DNA of 64,000 nucleotides from SZAS-79 sp964599095 (GCA_964599095.1 CAZREB010000019.1:1-64000); one strand, 5' to 3'. Counted from the stretch's first letter, positions 24,567 to 33,708 are shown. Notes: generated by a model not told the origin, from the letters alone. Numbers and translations are program-made.

Positions 24567-25043
24567 ATGTTCGCCGGGCCTGCGGCATCCCGATTGCTCT
24601 GGATCCTGCTCGTTGGCGCTTCCGGCGCGCCCTACTGCGCCGTCGCTTCCGGCACCACGCAGGTTCGAATCGAGGCGCACGTCCTGCGCCACGCCTCGAT
24701 CTCGGTCCTGCGTGCGCCGGCCAGCATCGCGATCAGCGCCGAGGACCTCCGGCGCGGCTATGTCGATCTCGCCGAGCCGATCGAGGTCGCGGTGCGGACC
24801 AATGCGCCCGAAGGCGTGCTGCTGGGAATGGCCCTGAGGACCGCCGAAGTGCGCACCGTCCTGCTCAACGGCGAAGCGGGCATGGTCCGCGTGGCCCGCA
24901 CCGGCGCGACGCTGCCGGTGGCCAGGCAGGGACGCGGGCTCGTCACGCAGGTGGTACGGCTGCGCGCACGGATCGAGCTTTCAGCCGCCGCCGTCGTCGG
25001 GCGGATGGCTTTCCCGATCAGGCTCTTCGTCTCCCCGAACTGA
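24567..25043 (+). CDS. Small secreted beta-rich protein of unknown function
   Basis: A 158-residue protein from ATG 24567; a TTG at 24519 would add 16 residues and cannot be excluded. The signal peptide spans about residues 1-29 (RLLWILLVGASGAPYCAVAS). The mature part alternates hydrophobic and polar residues (TTQVRIEAHVLRHASISVL and later VVRLRARIELSAAAVVG), as in a beta sandwich. The proximity to a chaperone-usher pilus operon 2 kb away makes a pilin-like accessory role imaginable, but no motif proves it. The 3' end overlaps the convergent TPR gene by 63 bases. Confidence 0.55.
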   Translation: MFAGPAASRLLWILLVGASGAPYCAVASGTTQVRIEAHVLRHASISVLRAPASIAISAEDLRRGYVDLAEPIEVAVRTNAPEGVLLGMALRTAEVRTVLLNGEAGMVRVARTGATLPVARQGRGLVTQVVRLRARIELSAAAVVGRMAFPIRLFVSPN

Positions 25044-27017
25044 CCCGCCGGTCGCGCCCGCCGCCGCGGCGACCCAGCGGCTGAGGGCTTCTTCGACGTT
25101 GCGCAGGACGTCGGTCCAGTCGCCGCGCGTGGATTGGCGGAAGATCCGCATCGTCGGGTACCACGGGCTGTCTTCGCGCTCGAGCATCCAGCGCCAGTCG
25201 GTATTGGTCCTGTTCAGGAGCCACACCGGCCGCCCGAGCGCGCCGGCCAGGTGCGCCACCGAAGTGTCGACGCTGATCACGAGGTCGAGCTGCTCGATGA
25301 GCGCGGCGGTGTCGGCAAAATCGGTCACGCTGTCCATCCAGTCGAGAAGCTTCGGGTGCCGCACCGGCGCCTGCGCCTTGGCCGCCTTCTGCAAGCTGAC
25401 GAACGTGGCGCCTTCGACCTCGAGCAGCCCGGCGAGCGACTCGAAAGGGATGCTGCGGTCGCGGTCGCCCGGGTAGTCCGGGTTGCCCGCCCATGCGAGG
25501 CCGACCCGCGGGCGCGCCACGCCCGCCAGCCGGGGCGCCCAGGGCTCGGCCCAGGACGGCTCGACCTGGAGGTAGGGCACGCCGGCCGGGATCGTCTCGA
25601 GGGTCGTGTGCATCAAACCGGGAAGGCTTAGCAGCGCCGACTGGAAGCCGTGCGTGTGCACGTCGTCCGAACTCGCGAACACCTCGATGCCCGCCTGCTC
25701 GAGCGTGTGCGCAAACAGGCGCTTGAGCGCCTCGGGCGACGGGTAGACGATCCTCGCCCGCGGATAGCGCTTGCGCAGCAGCGGCAGGTAGCGCAGGAAA
25801 TGGATGTTGTCGCCGGCGCCCTGCTCCGGGTAGACCAGCAGCGTGTCGCTGCCGAGGTCTTCGCCCTGCCACTTCGGCCCGGAGGCGGAGGCGAAGCCCT
25901 TGCGCTCGGCACGGTATTCGTAGTGCGGCCAAGCCTCCTCGTAGCGGCCCAGCACCAGCAGCGTCATGCCGAGGTTCATGTGCGCTTCCGAGTTGTCCGG
26001 GTGGCGGCGCAGTTCTTCCTCCAGGCAAGGCACGCCCTCCGCGAACCGCCCGAGCGATGCGTATGCCACGCCCAGGCCGTTGCAGGCGCCCGCGGTGGCG
26101 GGGTTCTTCTCGAGCGCGCGCCCGAAAGACTGCAGGGCCTCCTCGGCGCGGCCGGTCTTCAGCAGCAGCACGCCGAAATTGCAGTCGGCGTCGCCCGAGG
26201 CCGGGTCGGCGAGCCCGGCAAGCCGGTACTGCTCGCGCGCTTCCTCGAAGTGGCCGCACTCCGAGAGCATGATGCCGTAGTTGTTCAGGTACTCCGCGTT
26301 GCCGGGCTCGATCTCGACCGCACGCGCGAGGTTGGACAGCGCTTCGTCGAAGGCCCCCAGTTCGTGCAGCGACAGCCCGAGATGCACGTAAGGCGCAGGG
26401 TTGTCCGGCTCGGCGGCGATCGCCCTGCGCAGCCACGCGATCGCCTCGTCGTAGAACTTGTCCTGGAACAGCGCGCGGCCGAGGTTGCGGCAGGCTTCGG
26501 GATAACGCTCGTCGATCGCCAGCGCCCGGCGATAGAGATCGATCGCACGGGCCCGGTCGCCAAGCGAGTCCACTACGTTGGCGAGGTTGTTCAGCACGAC
26601 CGCATTGCCGGGCGCGAGCTCCAGTGCGCGCTCGAGCACGCCCTTCGCCTCCGCGAATTCGCCGAGCATGCGCAGCACGGCGCCGAGGTTGGCGTGGGCG
26701 TTGACGAACTTCGCGTCGAGCGCGATCGCCTTGCGGTAGCTCTCGACCGCCTCGGCAAGCCGGTCCTGCGCGAGGTAGGCGTTGCCGAGGTTGGCGTGGT
26801 ACGCGGCGTTGTCCGGCCGGGCGGCGATCGCCCTGCCGATCAGGCCGATCGCGTCGTCGAGGCGCTTTTCCTGCAAGGCGATCACGCCGAGCAGGTGCAA
26901 CGCGCTCGGGTGTTCCGGTTCGAGCGCGAGGATCCGGCGGTAGCGCTCGCCGGCCTCGGCAATCTTCTGCGCGTTATGCAGCGCGAGCGCTTCGTCGAGC
27001 AGTTGCTGGACGCTCAC
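24981..27017 (-). CDS. TPR protein with glycosyltransferase-like C-terminal domain
   Basis: A 678-residue protein. Residues about 1-380 are roughly eleven tetratricopeptide repeats (for example HANLGNAYLAQDRLAEAVES and VLNNLANVVDSLGDRARAID). Residues about 390-650 resemble heptosyltransferase/O-GlcNAc-transferase-type GT-B domains, with YPEQGAGDNIHFLRYLPLL, RVGLAWAGNPDYPGDRDRS and VISVDTSVAHLAGALGRPVW. It could glycosylate a protein or surface polymer. It lies directly downstream of the pilus operon with a 78-base gap, so modification of pilus subunits is an attractive but unproven idea. Confidence 0.82.
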   Translation of the reverse strand: MSVQQLLDEALALHNAQKIAEAGERYRRILALEPEHPSALHLLGVIALQEKRLDDAIGLIGRAIAARPDNAAYHANLGNAYLAQDRLAEAVESYRKAIALDAKFVNAHANLGAVLRMLGEFAEAKGVLERALELAPGNAVVLNNLANVVDSLGDRARAIDLYRRALAIDERYPEACRNLGRALFQDKFYDEAIAWLRRAIAAEPDNPAPYVHLGLSLHELGAFDEALSNLARAVEIEPGNAEYLNNYGIMLSECGHFEEAREQYRLAGLADPASGDADCNFGVLLLKTGRAEEALQSFGRALEKNPATAGACNGLGVAYASLGRFAEGVPCLEEELRRHPDNSEAHMNLGMTLLVLGRYEEAWPHYEYRAERKGFASASGPKWQGEDLGSDTLLVYPEQGAGDNIHFLRYLPLLRKRYPRARIVYPSPEALKRLFAHTLEQAGIEVFASSDDVHTHGFQSALLSLPGLMHTTLETIPAGVPYLQVEPSWAEPWAPRLAGVARPRVGLAWAGNPDYPGDRDRSIPFESLAGLLEVEGATFVSLQKAAKAQAPVRHPKLLDWMDSVTDFADTAALIEQLDLVISVDTSVAHLAGALGRPVWLLNRTNTDWRWMLEREDSPWYPTMRIFRQSTRGDWTDVLRNVEEALSRWVAAAAGATGGSVRGDEEPDRESHPPDDGGG

Positions 27018-27095
27018 GAGGCGGCCTGCGGCATGAACGAGCCAAGGTGCTGCGCCCGGAGCAGCGGACCCTGCGGCTCCCCCGCTGCGCTCTCG

Positions 27096-27557
27096 CTAGA
27101 ACTCAATTTCGATCCCGATGGTGTCGACATAGGTGCCGGGCGTGACGTCCTGCCCGGGCGGAATCCTGGCGTAGATCGTGATCGTCCAGGGCTTGCCGGG
27201 CGCCACGCTTTCGCTCAGCGTCAGCGTGCCGCCCGAGCCGTCGCCCCAGACCCAGTTGCCGCCGGGATCGACATACAGGTTGTACTCCAGCGTTTCCTGG
27301 CCGCCGGCCTGGCGCATGCGCCGCGGAACGAAGCTGCTGGACACCGCGCTCGGGGTGACCTTGACGCGCACCGTGGGGACAGGGTTTACCGCGCAGTGGA
27401 TCGCGACCGCGCTCGAACTGCTCGAGCCGGCACCGCCCAGCGGGTCGTAGGGCCCGAAAGACAGGTTGCCGCTCGCGGCATGGCAGCTCGCGCGGGCGGC
27501 GCCGGCCAGCAGGCACAGGGCGACGGCTGCGATCGCGCGTCGCTCAGCGGGCCGCAT
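27096..27557 (-). CDS. Spore-coat-U domain pilus subunit, probable tip (CsuE position)
   Basis: A 153-residue secreted SCPU-domain protein. The signal peptide ends near AGAARASCHA; the first mature cysteine then pairs with AIHCAVN. The end TPGTYVDTIGIEIEF is the donor-strand-like C-terminus of the family. The start overlaps the usher stop by 14 bases. Position after the usher matches csuE, the tip adhesin of Csu pili, although CsuE is usually two-domain and longer (over 300 residues). Only one domain is present here, so the tip may be simpler. Confidence 0.85.
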   Translation of the reverse strand: MRPAERRAIAAVALCLLAGAARASCHAASGNLSFGPYDPLGGAGSSSSSAVAIHCAVNPVPTVRVKVTPSAVSSSFVPRRMRQAGGQETLEYNLYVDPGGNWVWGDGSGGTLTLSESVAPGKPWTITIYARIPPGQDVTPGTYVDTIGIEIEF

Positions 27558-29988
27558 TGCAGACCACGGCGCCGACGTCGAACACCGTCTCCTCGTTTTC
27601 CGGGATCCGCAGGGTGAACCTGCATTCCCCGCCTTCGTGCACCGCCCGGCCTTCGTGGACCCCGGGGCCGACGTCCTCGAGGTAGAACTCGCCCGAGCGC
27701 GACGTGTACAGCGGTGCCGGCCTCCCTGCCACCATCACTGTTCCCTCGGCATTGCCCAGCGGCAGCGGCTTTGCGCCGGGCAGGACCAGGCGGCCCGCGA
27801 CCGCCTGGATGCGCCGGGCGGCAAAGTCGACCAGCGTCCCGCTGCGGAAGGTCGGCAGGACGAGGTAGCGCGTTTCCGGCACCGTGACGTTCATCGGCAG
27901 GTCCTTGTCCTCGATCGCGATCGGGTTCTCGAAGTACGAGGCGAGCCTCGGCACGAAGACCGTGCCCTTGTCGCCGGTGCGGCCGATCTCGATGTTGTTG
28001 GCGTACACGCGGATGCCCGCGAGGTCGCCGACCTTGACCATGCCGAAACTGTCGTTGATCAGCCGCGAGGCACCCCATTGCCCGCCCACCCGGGCCACAG
28101 CGCCGGACACGGCAACCTGGTAGCTCCCCGCGCCGGTCAGGTTGTCGTGGAAATATTCGGCGCGGCCGGTGAACTGGCGGAAGTTGTACTGGACGAGCGA
28201 GTTCAGCGCCTCGCGCCGCACGCCGTCGGTGCTGCCGCCGTCGAAGCTGGCGCGATACGAAATGCCCTCTCCGTCGCTGGTCCCGCCGGAGACCTGCAGC
28301 GTCTGCGAATTCCCGCCCGGGACGCTCTGCACCTGGGCGGTGAGCGTGGGGCGCGTAGGCTGCCGGTCGAACGTGAACGACATCGAAAGCAGGACCTCGT
28401 TGCCGGCCTGCAGCCCCGTGGTATGCCGCGCGATCACCGAGTACGAAAGCTGCCGGCTGATGCTTTGCCTGTAGCTGACCGCGCTGGTGCGGCTTGACTG
28501 CCCGTCCCACGGGTCCTGCCGGCTGTAGCTCATCGACACCGAGGAACCCACGGCCACCGGCAGCGAGACGATGCCCGCGAGTTGCAGGCGGCTCGGCGCC
28601 ACGAATGTCGAGGCCGCCTGCGGGTGGGTGCGCTCCTCGGCTTTCATCGACACGCTTGAACCGAAGTGCGGGGTCTGGAATACGTGGCTCAGCGACAACG
28701 CACTGCCGCTTGCCGAATCGCCGCGGCCGTAGTCGAACGCGGCGCCGACGACGCCGAGCGTGCCGAGCCGGAAATTGGCGGTCGGGCCGAAATTCACCCG
28801 GCCCCCGAGCGCCTCGCCGCGCGCGCCGAGCGTCAGGCTGTCGGTCAGCCCGCGGCGGTAGAAAGCCGCCGCGCCCAGCCGGCCGTAGTCGTTGCTCTCG
28901 GTCCCGAACTGCCTGCGTTCGAGCCCGGCGTCGAAACTGTATTCGTCGAGGCCGCGGCGCAGCAGCGCATCCGAAAAATAGAACGGGTTGGTGATCCGCT
29001 GCTCGTTGCCGAGGACGTCGCGGATCACCACCTCGGTCACCTGCAGGCCGTTCAGGTTCACCAGGTTCTGGAGCTGGAAACTGCCCGGGGCGACGCGGTC
29101 GCGGCGGATCAGCACGCCGTTGCTATACAAGAAGACCTCCGACGGCAACGCGGCCGATCCGCTGACGATCTGGCCCGGAAAGCGCACCAGGTAAGGGTCC
29201 AGCCCATAGCGCCGCGACAGGCTCACGCCGCCAAGGCGCAGCGCGCTGCCCAGCGTGCCGGGCGCGGTCACGAAATCGCCGAGCACCAGCCGCTCGAGCG
29301 TCTCGGGCCGGTCGCGCACGAGGCTGGTCGACAGGCGGGTCACCTTGTTGCGCCCGCCGGTGCGGTCGTAGTTCGCGACCCCGTCGGTCAGGAACAGGAA
29401 CTCGCCGACGTGCGCCCCGATCTCGGTGGCGAGGGTCAGGTTGCCCAAGCCGGAACGGTCGTCTCCGGAAGCCGTGACGTTGTAGTTGATGAACACCCCC
29501 TCGGCCGGCGGGCGGATCGCCTGCCCGCTGCATTTCGGCGCAAGGTCGATCACCTGCCGGTTGGCAAGGTTGCGCACATCGACCTGGATCTTGAGTTCGA
29601 GCGTCGCCTGGTCGAGGACGTATTTCAGGCCGGCGAGGGATTTCAGCGACAGGTAGTTCGAGTCTTCGATGCAGGTTTCCTTGAGGCCGGCCAGCCCGAG
29701 CGTGCGGAAGTCCGCGAGGCTCACCAGCACGTCCCCGTCCGGCACCACCAGCACGACGAATTCGCCCTTGGGCTCGAGATTGACCGACAGCGTGACGATC
29801 GCCTCGACCGCGCCCGGGCGGGGCGGCGGCGGTTCGCGGCCTTCGCAGTTGGTGCAGGCCTCGGCCAGCCGCAGCCTGAGCGTCGATTCGTCCGCGGCGG
29901 TCCCGCCGTCGGCGGCGCGGGGACTCGCGGGCGAGATCGCCAGCAGCCCTGCCGCGCACAAGCCCAGAAGATGCAGGCGCATCGTCAT
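27544..29988 (-). CDS. csuD: Outer membrane usher protein (Csu/FimD type)
   Basis: About 814 residues from ATG 29988 (ATG 29982 is also possible). The signal peptide ends ASPRAADGG. It is a beta-barrel usher that exports and assembles chaperone-bound subunits. Typical segments: FVVLVVPDGDVLVSLADF, SLSRRYGLDPYLVRFPGQIV, RDRVAPGSFQLQNLVNLNGL, NPFYFSDALLRRGLDEYSFD and, near the plug/C-terminal region, NNIEIGRTGDKGTVFVPRLA. The final domain ends FDVGAVVCNAAR. It sits between the chaperone and the tip subunit. Confidence 0.93.
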   Translation of the reverse strand: MTMRLHLLGLCAAGLLAISPASPRAADGGTAADESTLRLRLAEACTNCEGREPPPPRPGAVEAIVTLSVNLEPKGEFVVLVVPDGDVLVSLADFRTLGLAGLKETCIEDSNYLSLKSLAGLKYVLDQATLELKIQVDVRNLANRQVIDLAPKCSGQAIRPPAEGVFINYNVTASGDDRSGLGNLTLATEIGAHVGEFLFLTDGVANYDRTGGRNKVTRLSTSLVRDRPETLERLVLGDFVTAPGTLGSALRLGGVSLSRRYGLDPYLVRFPGQIVSGSAALPSEVFLYSNGVLIRRDRVAPGSFQLQNLVNLNGLQVTEVVIRDVLGNEQRITNPFYFSDALLRRGLDEYSFDAGLERRQFGTESNDYGRLGAAAFYRRGLTDSLTLGARGEALGGRVNFGPTANFRLGTLGVVGAAFDYGRGDSASGSALSLSHVFQTPHFGSSVSMKAEERTHPQAASTFVAPSRLQLAGIVSLPVAVGSSVSMSYSRQDPWDGQSSRTSAVSYRQSISRQLSYSVIARHTTGLQAGNEVLLSMSFTFDRQPTRPTLTAQVQSVPGGNSQTLQVSGGTSDGEGISYRASFDGGSTDGVRREALNSLVQYNFRQFTGRAEYFHDNLTGAGSYQVAVSGAVARVGGQWGASRLINDSFGMVKVGDLAGIRVYANNIEIGRTGDKGTVFVPRLASYFENPIAIEDKDLPMNVTVPETRYLVLPTFRSGTLVDFAARRIQAVAGRLVLPGAKPLPLGNAEGTVMVAGRPAPLYTSRSGEFYLEDVGPGVHEGRAVHEGGECRFTLRIPENEETVFDVGAVVCNAAR

Positions 29989-30075
29989 CCGTATCGCACG
30001 CCTGCGGCCGGTCGGTCGCAGCGGCGCGTGCCCCCCCTGTACCAATGCGCTTCACAGCTCGGCGCGCGTCCTTTC

Positions 30076-30837
30076 CTAGGGCGTGCAGCTTCCCGCGGCC
30101 ACCTCGAACACCGACTTGAGCGCCAGTTTGTCGCCGGTGGCTTCGACCGCGAGTTTGCGCGCCTGCCGGCAGGCCTCAGGCGCAAGCGGTGCGCTGTACC
30201 TGTGCGACCCGCCGCTCAACACGTACCACCCGTCGAAGACATGTTCGAAAACCTTCTGCCCACCGTCGCCGAGGCCCTCTACACGCACGGAGGCGGGCCG
30301 GACGTGCACCGTGCCGGTATTGAGCAGGACGCCGGTGAGGTTGCCCTTCGAGATCCCGAACTGCTGCAGCTCCGCGCTTTGCCGGATCACGGGCGGGCGA
30401 AGAAACACCGGCACGCCGAACTGGACCGAGATGACGACCGAGGAGTGCTCGCCGTCACCGACCGGCGCCGGCGCCGGCAGGTCCTCGATGAACACCCGGT
30501 AAGCCTGCTCGTTCTTCGCCGCCGGTGCGCGGTATCCCACCCGGAAGATCCGGCTCTGCCCCGGCGGCACCTGGAACTGCAGCGGGAAGACGATCAGGTC
30601 CTTGGTGTCGAGGTACTGGTCCTTGCCTTCGGCGTCCTGGACCCATTCCTTGGGACGCACCTGGAAGCCGAGCGGCTTGTCGTCGTCGTTGTTGACGGTG
30701 ATCGAGGCGCTGCGGGTGGCGCGGTCGAGATCGAGCCGGATCGGCGACACGCCGAAGCCTTGCGCGAGCGCCACCGACGCCGGGACGAAAGCCAGCAGGA
30801 ACACGGCCGCATGACGCGCGAGTCCGGCGCCCGTCAT
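30076..30837 (-). CDS. csuC: Periplasmic pilus chaperone (PapD/CsuC family)
   Basis: About 253 residues; start ATG 30837, with GTG 30843 as an alternative. The signal peptide ends VPASVALAQGF. The immunoglobulin-like chaperone domain shows GFGVSPIRLDLDRATRSASI, PGQSRIFRVGYRAP and AYRVFIEDLP. The conserved arginine and lysine that anchor the subunit C-terminus are plausible in DLDRAT and RPKEW. It captures SCPU subunits in the periplasm and hands them to the usher. It follows three subunit genes and precedes the usher, as in csuABABCDE. Confidence 0.92.
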   Translation of the reverse strand: MTGAGLARHAAVFLLAFVPASVALAQGFGVSPIRLDLDRATRSASITVNNDDDKPLGFQVRPKEWVQDAEGKDQYLDTKDLIVFPLQFQVPPGQSRIFRVGYRAPAAKNEQAYRVFIEDLPAPAPVGDGEHSSVVISVQFGVPVFLRPPVIRQSAELQQFGISKGNLTGVLLNTGTVHVRPASVRVEGLGDGGQKVFEHVFDGWYVLSGGSHRYSAPLAPEACRQARKLAVEATGDKLALKSVFEVAAGSCTP

Positions 30838-30865
30838 GCTCACGTCGCGCCTGCCTGGCCGGGGC

Positions 30866-31327
30866 CTACGGGCTGACCGTGACCGTGATGGTGTCGGTGT
30901 AGGTGCCCGGCGGCAGGTCGGCCGTCGGCGCCTGCGGGATCGTGACCCCGATCACCTGCGTCTTGGATTGGGCCGACCCCATGCCGCTGCCGACGGTGCC
31001 CGTCCCCGCGCCCGAGTACGAGTACGCGAAGCTTTCGGTCCCGGTCGACAGCTTCAGGTTGCTGCTGTAGGCCGAGGTCAGCGAGAACGACGGCGTCGTT
31101 CCGTTGGTGCATCGATAAAGCAGGTTGGCCGACGAGGTCAGCGTGGTGGTCGCAGCCGGGTCGATCGACACCGAGATGGTGGTCGACCTGTCGTTGAATA
31201 TGCACTTGCTGCTCGATACCGCATTGATGGTGACCAAGTGGGTGTCCGCCGCGCGGGCGGTGTTGCTGCCCAGCCACGCGCACGCCGCCGCCGTGCCGAT
31301 TGCGAGGATCTTCCGGTCGAATTTCAT
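30866..31327 (-). CDS. Spore-coat-U domain pilus subunit
   Basis: A 153-residue secreted subunit. ATG 31327 follows AGGGAG and gives MKFDRKILAIGTAAACAWLG as signal peptide. The mature domain has two cysteines (SSKCIF and LLYRCTNG) for the fold's disulfide and ends PPGTYTDTITVTVSP. It is closely similar to the subunit at 31936, which also begins with a KFDR signal, showing recent duplication. An FNR-like box lies 84 bases upstream, so it may have its own promoter. Confidence 0.88.
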   Translation of the reverse strand: MKFDRKILAIGTAAACAWLGSNTARAADTHLVTINAVSSSKCIFNDRSTTISVSIDPAATTTLTSSANLLYRCTNGTTPSFSLTSAYSSNLKLSTGTESFAYSYSGAGTGTVGSGMGSAQSKTQVIGVTIPQAPTADLPPGTYTDTITVTVSP

Positions 31328-31410
31328 GTGTACTCCCTGTTCTGACCCTGTTAAGAGGTTACGCTGCCTTGCCGAGTGCCTCAATCTATCCCGGCGGTCA
31401 GAAGGCCCTT

Positions 31411-31424
31411 TTGATCCTGGTCAA
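31411..31424 (-). promoter_or_regulatory. FNR-like box upstream of a pilus subunit gene
   Basis: TTGATCCTGGTCAA matches the TTGAT-N4-ATCAA consensus at nine of ten positions. It lies in the 123-base gap before the subunit starting at 31327. This suggests oxygen or nitrosative control through an Fnr/Anr/Dnr protein encoded elsewhere. Confidence 0.5.
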
Positions 31425-31450
31425 TCCCGGTTCACCGATTGACGCCGCCG

Positions 31451-31939
31451 TCACGGAACTATCGACAGCACTACGGTGTCGGCATAAGTGCCGGGGACCA
31501 GGTTCTGGAAATCCGCCGGCGTTACCGAAACCGTCACGGTAAAAGTCGTGTTCGTGTTCTTCGGCGTCGTCCCGCTGTAGGGGTAGGACAACGAGTAGTT
31601 CATGTACTGGGTCAGCGAAGTCGAGTGGCGCATCCGCAGCGAAGTGGGCGAGCTCCCGTACTGGCCATTGTCGTTGGAAACCCCGTAGGAGGCGGTGGCC
31701 GCGGAGCCGACGCACCTGAAGGCCACCGAACCGGTCGCGGTAGCGGACGCCGATGCGGCCGGATCGATGCTCAGCGAGATCGTGCTGCTGCCGGTGTTGA
31801 ACCGGCAAATGCTCTTCGAGAGCAATACCGCATTGATCAGTATGGTGTGCGAGTCTGCGCATTGCGCAGGCTCCGCCAGAAGGCCGAGGCCGGCGGCCAC
31901 CGAGGCCGCCACACTCCTCGCGCGGCCGCCGGAAGTCAC
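31451..31939 (-). CDS. Spore-coat-U domain pilus subunit
   Basis: A 162-residue subunit. The start is GTG 31939, overlapping the upstream subunit stop (GTGA); the resulting signal peptide ends LLAEPAQCADSHT. Cysteines in SKSICRFN and AFRCVGS and the end PGTYADTVVLSIVP fit the family. It is more diverged than its two neighbours, so it may occupy a distinct adaptor position (CsuA or CsuB equivalent). It is co-translated with the first subunit. Confidence 0.85.
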   Translation of the reverse strand: MTSGGRARSVAASVAAGLGLLAEPAQCADSHTILINAVLLSKSICRFNTGSSTISLSIDPAASASATATGSVAFRCVGSAATASYGVSNDNGQYGSSPTSLRMRHSTSLTQYMNYSLSYPYSGTTPKNTNTTFTVTVSVTPADFQNLVPGTYADTVVLSIVP

Positions 31940-32403
31940 GGGTTGACAGAAATGACAATGGTGTCGGAATAGGTCGCCGGCGTGACGTTCGCGGCCAGCG
32001 ACTGGTCCACCGTCACGAGGATCGTATGCGTCCGGTCCTGCCCGGAGCCCATCCCCCCGCCCACTGCACTCCCGGTGCTCGAGTAGCTGTAGGCGAACCC
32101 TTCGGTCCCGGCCCGCAATTGCCCGCCGCTCGCGCTGCCGGTGGACGCGGACGCGTGGCTGAACGTCGGCGTCGTGCCCCTCGTGCAGCGGTACGTCATG
32201 CTGCCGGGCGCGGTGAGCGTCGTCGATGCGGCCGGATCGATGGTCAGTACGATGGTCGAGTTGGCCGTATTGAACTTGCACTTGCCCGTGACCAGCGCGC
32301 TGATCGTGACGGTGTGCTCCGCTGCGGCCAGGGCCTGGCTGCTGCCCAGCCAGGTGCAGGCGGCTGCCACTCCCGCGGCCAGCAGGTTGCGGTCGAACTT
32401 CAA
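31936..32403 (-). CDS. Spore-coat-U domain pilus subunit, first gene of operon
   Basis: A 155-residue subunit. The start is taken as TTG 32403 because the resulting LKFDRNLLAAGVAAACTWLG matches the signal peptide of the paralogue at 31327; the ribosome site is weak. The mature protein has TGKCKFN and MTYRCTRG cysteines and ends PATYSDTIVISVNP. It is probably the major pilin (CsuA/B position). It lies 273 bases from the divergent Bug gene, with an FNR-like box in between. Confidence 0.85.
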   Translation of the reverse strand: MKFDRNLLAAGVAAACTWLGSSQALAAAEHTVTISALVTGKCKFNTANSTIVLTIDPAASTTLTAPGSMTYRCTRGTTPTFSHASASTGSASGGQLRAGTEGFAYSYSSTGSAVGGGMGSGQDRTHTILVTVDQSLAANVTPATYSDTIVISVNP

Positions 32404-32464
32404 GGTCGGGATCGTCTTCGGCGTTACGGAATTTCCAGAATAGCTCCGCAAGCGGAACCGGGAC

Positions 32465-32478
32465 TAGATCCAGATCAA
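32465..32478 (-). promoter_or_regulatory. FNR-like box upstream of the pilus operon
   Basis: On the operon strand it reads TTGATCTGGATCTA, eight of ten positions of TTGAT-N4-ATCAA, 62 bases before the first subunit start. A second, better box precedes the third subunit, which strengthens the case. Confidence 0.42.
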
Positions 32479-32676
32479 ATGGCGGGTGGTTTTTTTCAGG
32501 ACCGGCATGGACCGCAGGTCGGCGAACCCGGGCCTTCCGGTCCCGGCGACCGTTCGGCGCCGGGCGTTCCACCATCGTGAACGTCCCGTCATTCCCATTC
32601 GGAATGACCGCCGCCGAAGTCCCGCTGGTAGCATGATCCGCACTCGGGACAGTCGAACCCGAACCCGGAGGCCGGC

Positions 32677-33669
32677 ATGGCGCACCAGAATCGCAGGCGA
32701 TCATTCGTGGCGGCATGCCTGCTGGCGCCTTGCGCACTGCTCGGCCTCGCGTCGGCCGCCCTCGCGCAATCCTGGCCGGACAAGCCGGTCCACCTGATCG
32801 TCGCGTATCCGCCCGGCGGCACGTCGGACATCGTCGGCCGGGCGCTCGCGCAGGCGCTCGGCGTGCGCCTCAAGCAGACCTTCATCGTCGAGAACAAGGC
32901 CGGCGCTGGCGGTCTGATCGGCACCGACGCGGTCGCCAAGGCCGCGCCCGACGGGTACACGCTTTCGATCGCCGCCTCGGGGCCGATCTCCTACCTGCCG
33001 GCGCTCGCGGCAAAGCTGCCTTACGACGTGCGCAAGGACTTCGAGCCGGTGGCCAACATCGTGACGGTCCCCAACCTGATGATCGTCAACCCGGCCTCGC
33101 GCATCAACTCGCTCGCGGACCTGGCCGCGTACGCCAGGGCAAATCCGGGCCAGGTGCCGTTCGGCTCCGCGGGCGTCGGCTCCTCCGGGCACATCTCGGG
33201 CGAACTGTTCAACCTGCTGGCCGGCGTGAAGATGATCCACGTGCCCTACCGCGGCAGCGGCCCCGCGCTGGTGGGACTCCTCGGCGGCGAGATCACGGTG
33301 ATGTTCGAGAACCTGCCCTCGGCCCTGTCGCACGCGCGCAGCGGCAAGCTGCGCGGCATCGCCGTCCTGAGCAGGAAACGCAGCCCGAGCGCCCCGGAGT
33401 TCCCGACCACTTTCGAGCTGGGCATGCCGGACCTCGTCATCGCCAGTTCGACCGGGGTGCTCGCGCCCAAGGGCACGCCGCGCTCGGTCATCGCGCTGCT
33501 GGAGGGCACGCTGCGGGCGATCGCCTCCGACGCGGACATGGTGCGCACGTTCAGCGGGTTCGGCGCCGACATGGACTTCCTGGATGCCGCGCAGTACAAG
33601 GCCTACATCGACGACGAGATCGGGCGCTGGACCGTCGTCGGCCAGCGCGCAGGCATCAGGATCAAGTGA
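32677..33669 (+). CDS. Bug/TctC-family periplasmic substrate-binding protein
   Basis: A 330-residue receptor. The signal peptide ends SAALAQSWP (about residue 31). Motifs: VHLIVAYPPGGTSDIVGRAL, NKAGAGGLIGTDAVAKAAPD, LPYDVRKDFEPVANI, GSAGVGSSGHISGELFNLL, HVPYRGSGPALVGLLGGEIT and VLAPKGTPRSVI. The Rieske oxygenase gene starts 39 bases downstream, so its ligand is probably the aromatic or cyclic acid metabolised by that cluster. Confidence 0.93.
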   Translation: MAHQNRRRSFVAACLLAPCALLGLASAALAQSWPDKPVHLIVAYPPGGTSDIVGRALAQALGVRLKQTFIVENKAGAGGLIGTDAVAKAAPDGYTLSIAASGPISYLPALAAKLPYDVRKDFEPVANIVTVPNLMIVNPASRINSLADLAAYARANPGQVPFGSAGVGSSGHISGELFNLLAGVKMIHVPYRGSGPALVGLLGGEITVMFENLPSALSHARSGKLRGIAVLSRKRSPSAPEFPTTFELGMPDLVIASSTGVLAPKGTPRSVIALLEGTLRAIASDADMVRTFSGFGADMDFLDAAQYKAYIDDEIGRWTVVGQRAGIRIK

Positions 33670-33708
33670 ACCGCATCGAATATCCAGGCCCAGGCAGGAG
33701 CGAAACCC

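Noticed and set aside
31451..32737. A single 428-residue pilus protein
   Set aside because: Only the last 162 residues have a signal peptide and SCPU domain; the rest is a shadow of the upstream subunit gene.
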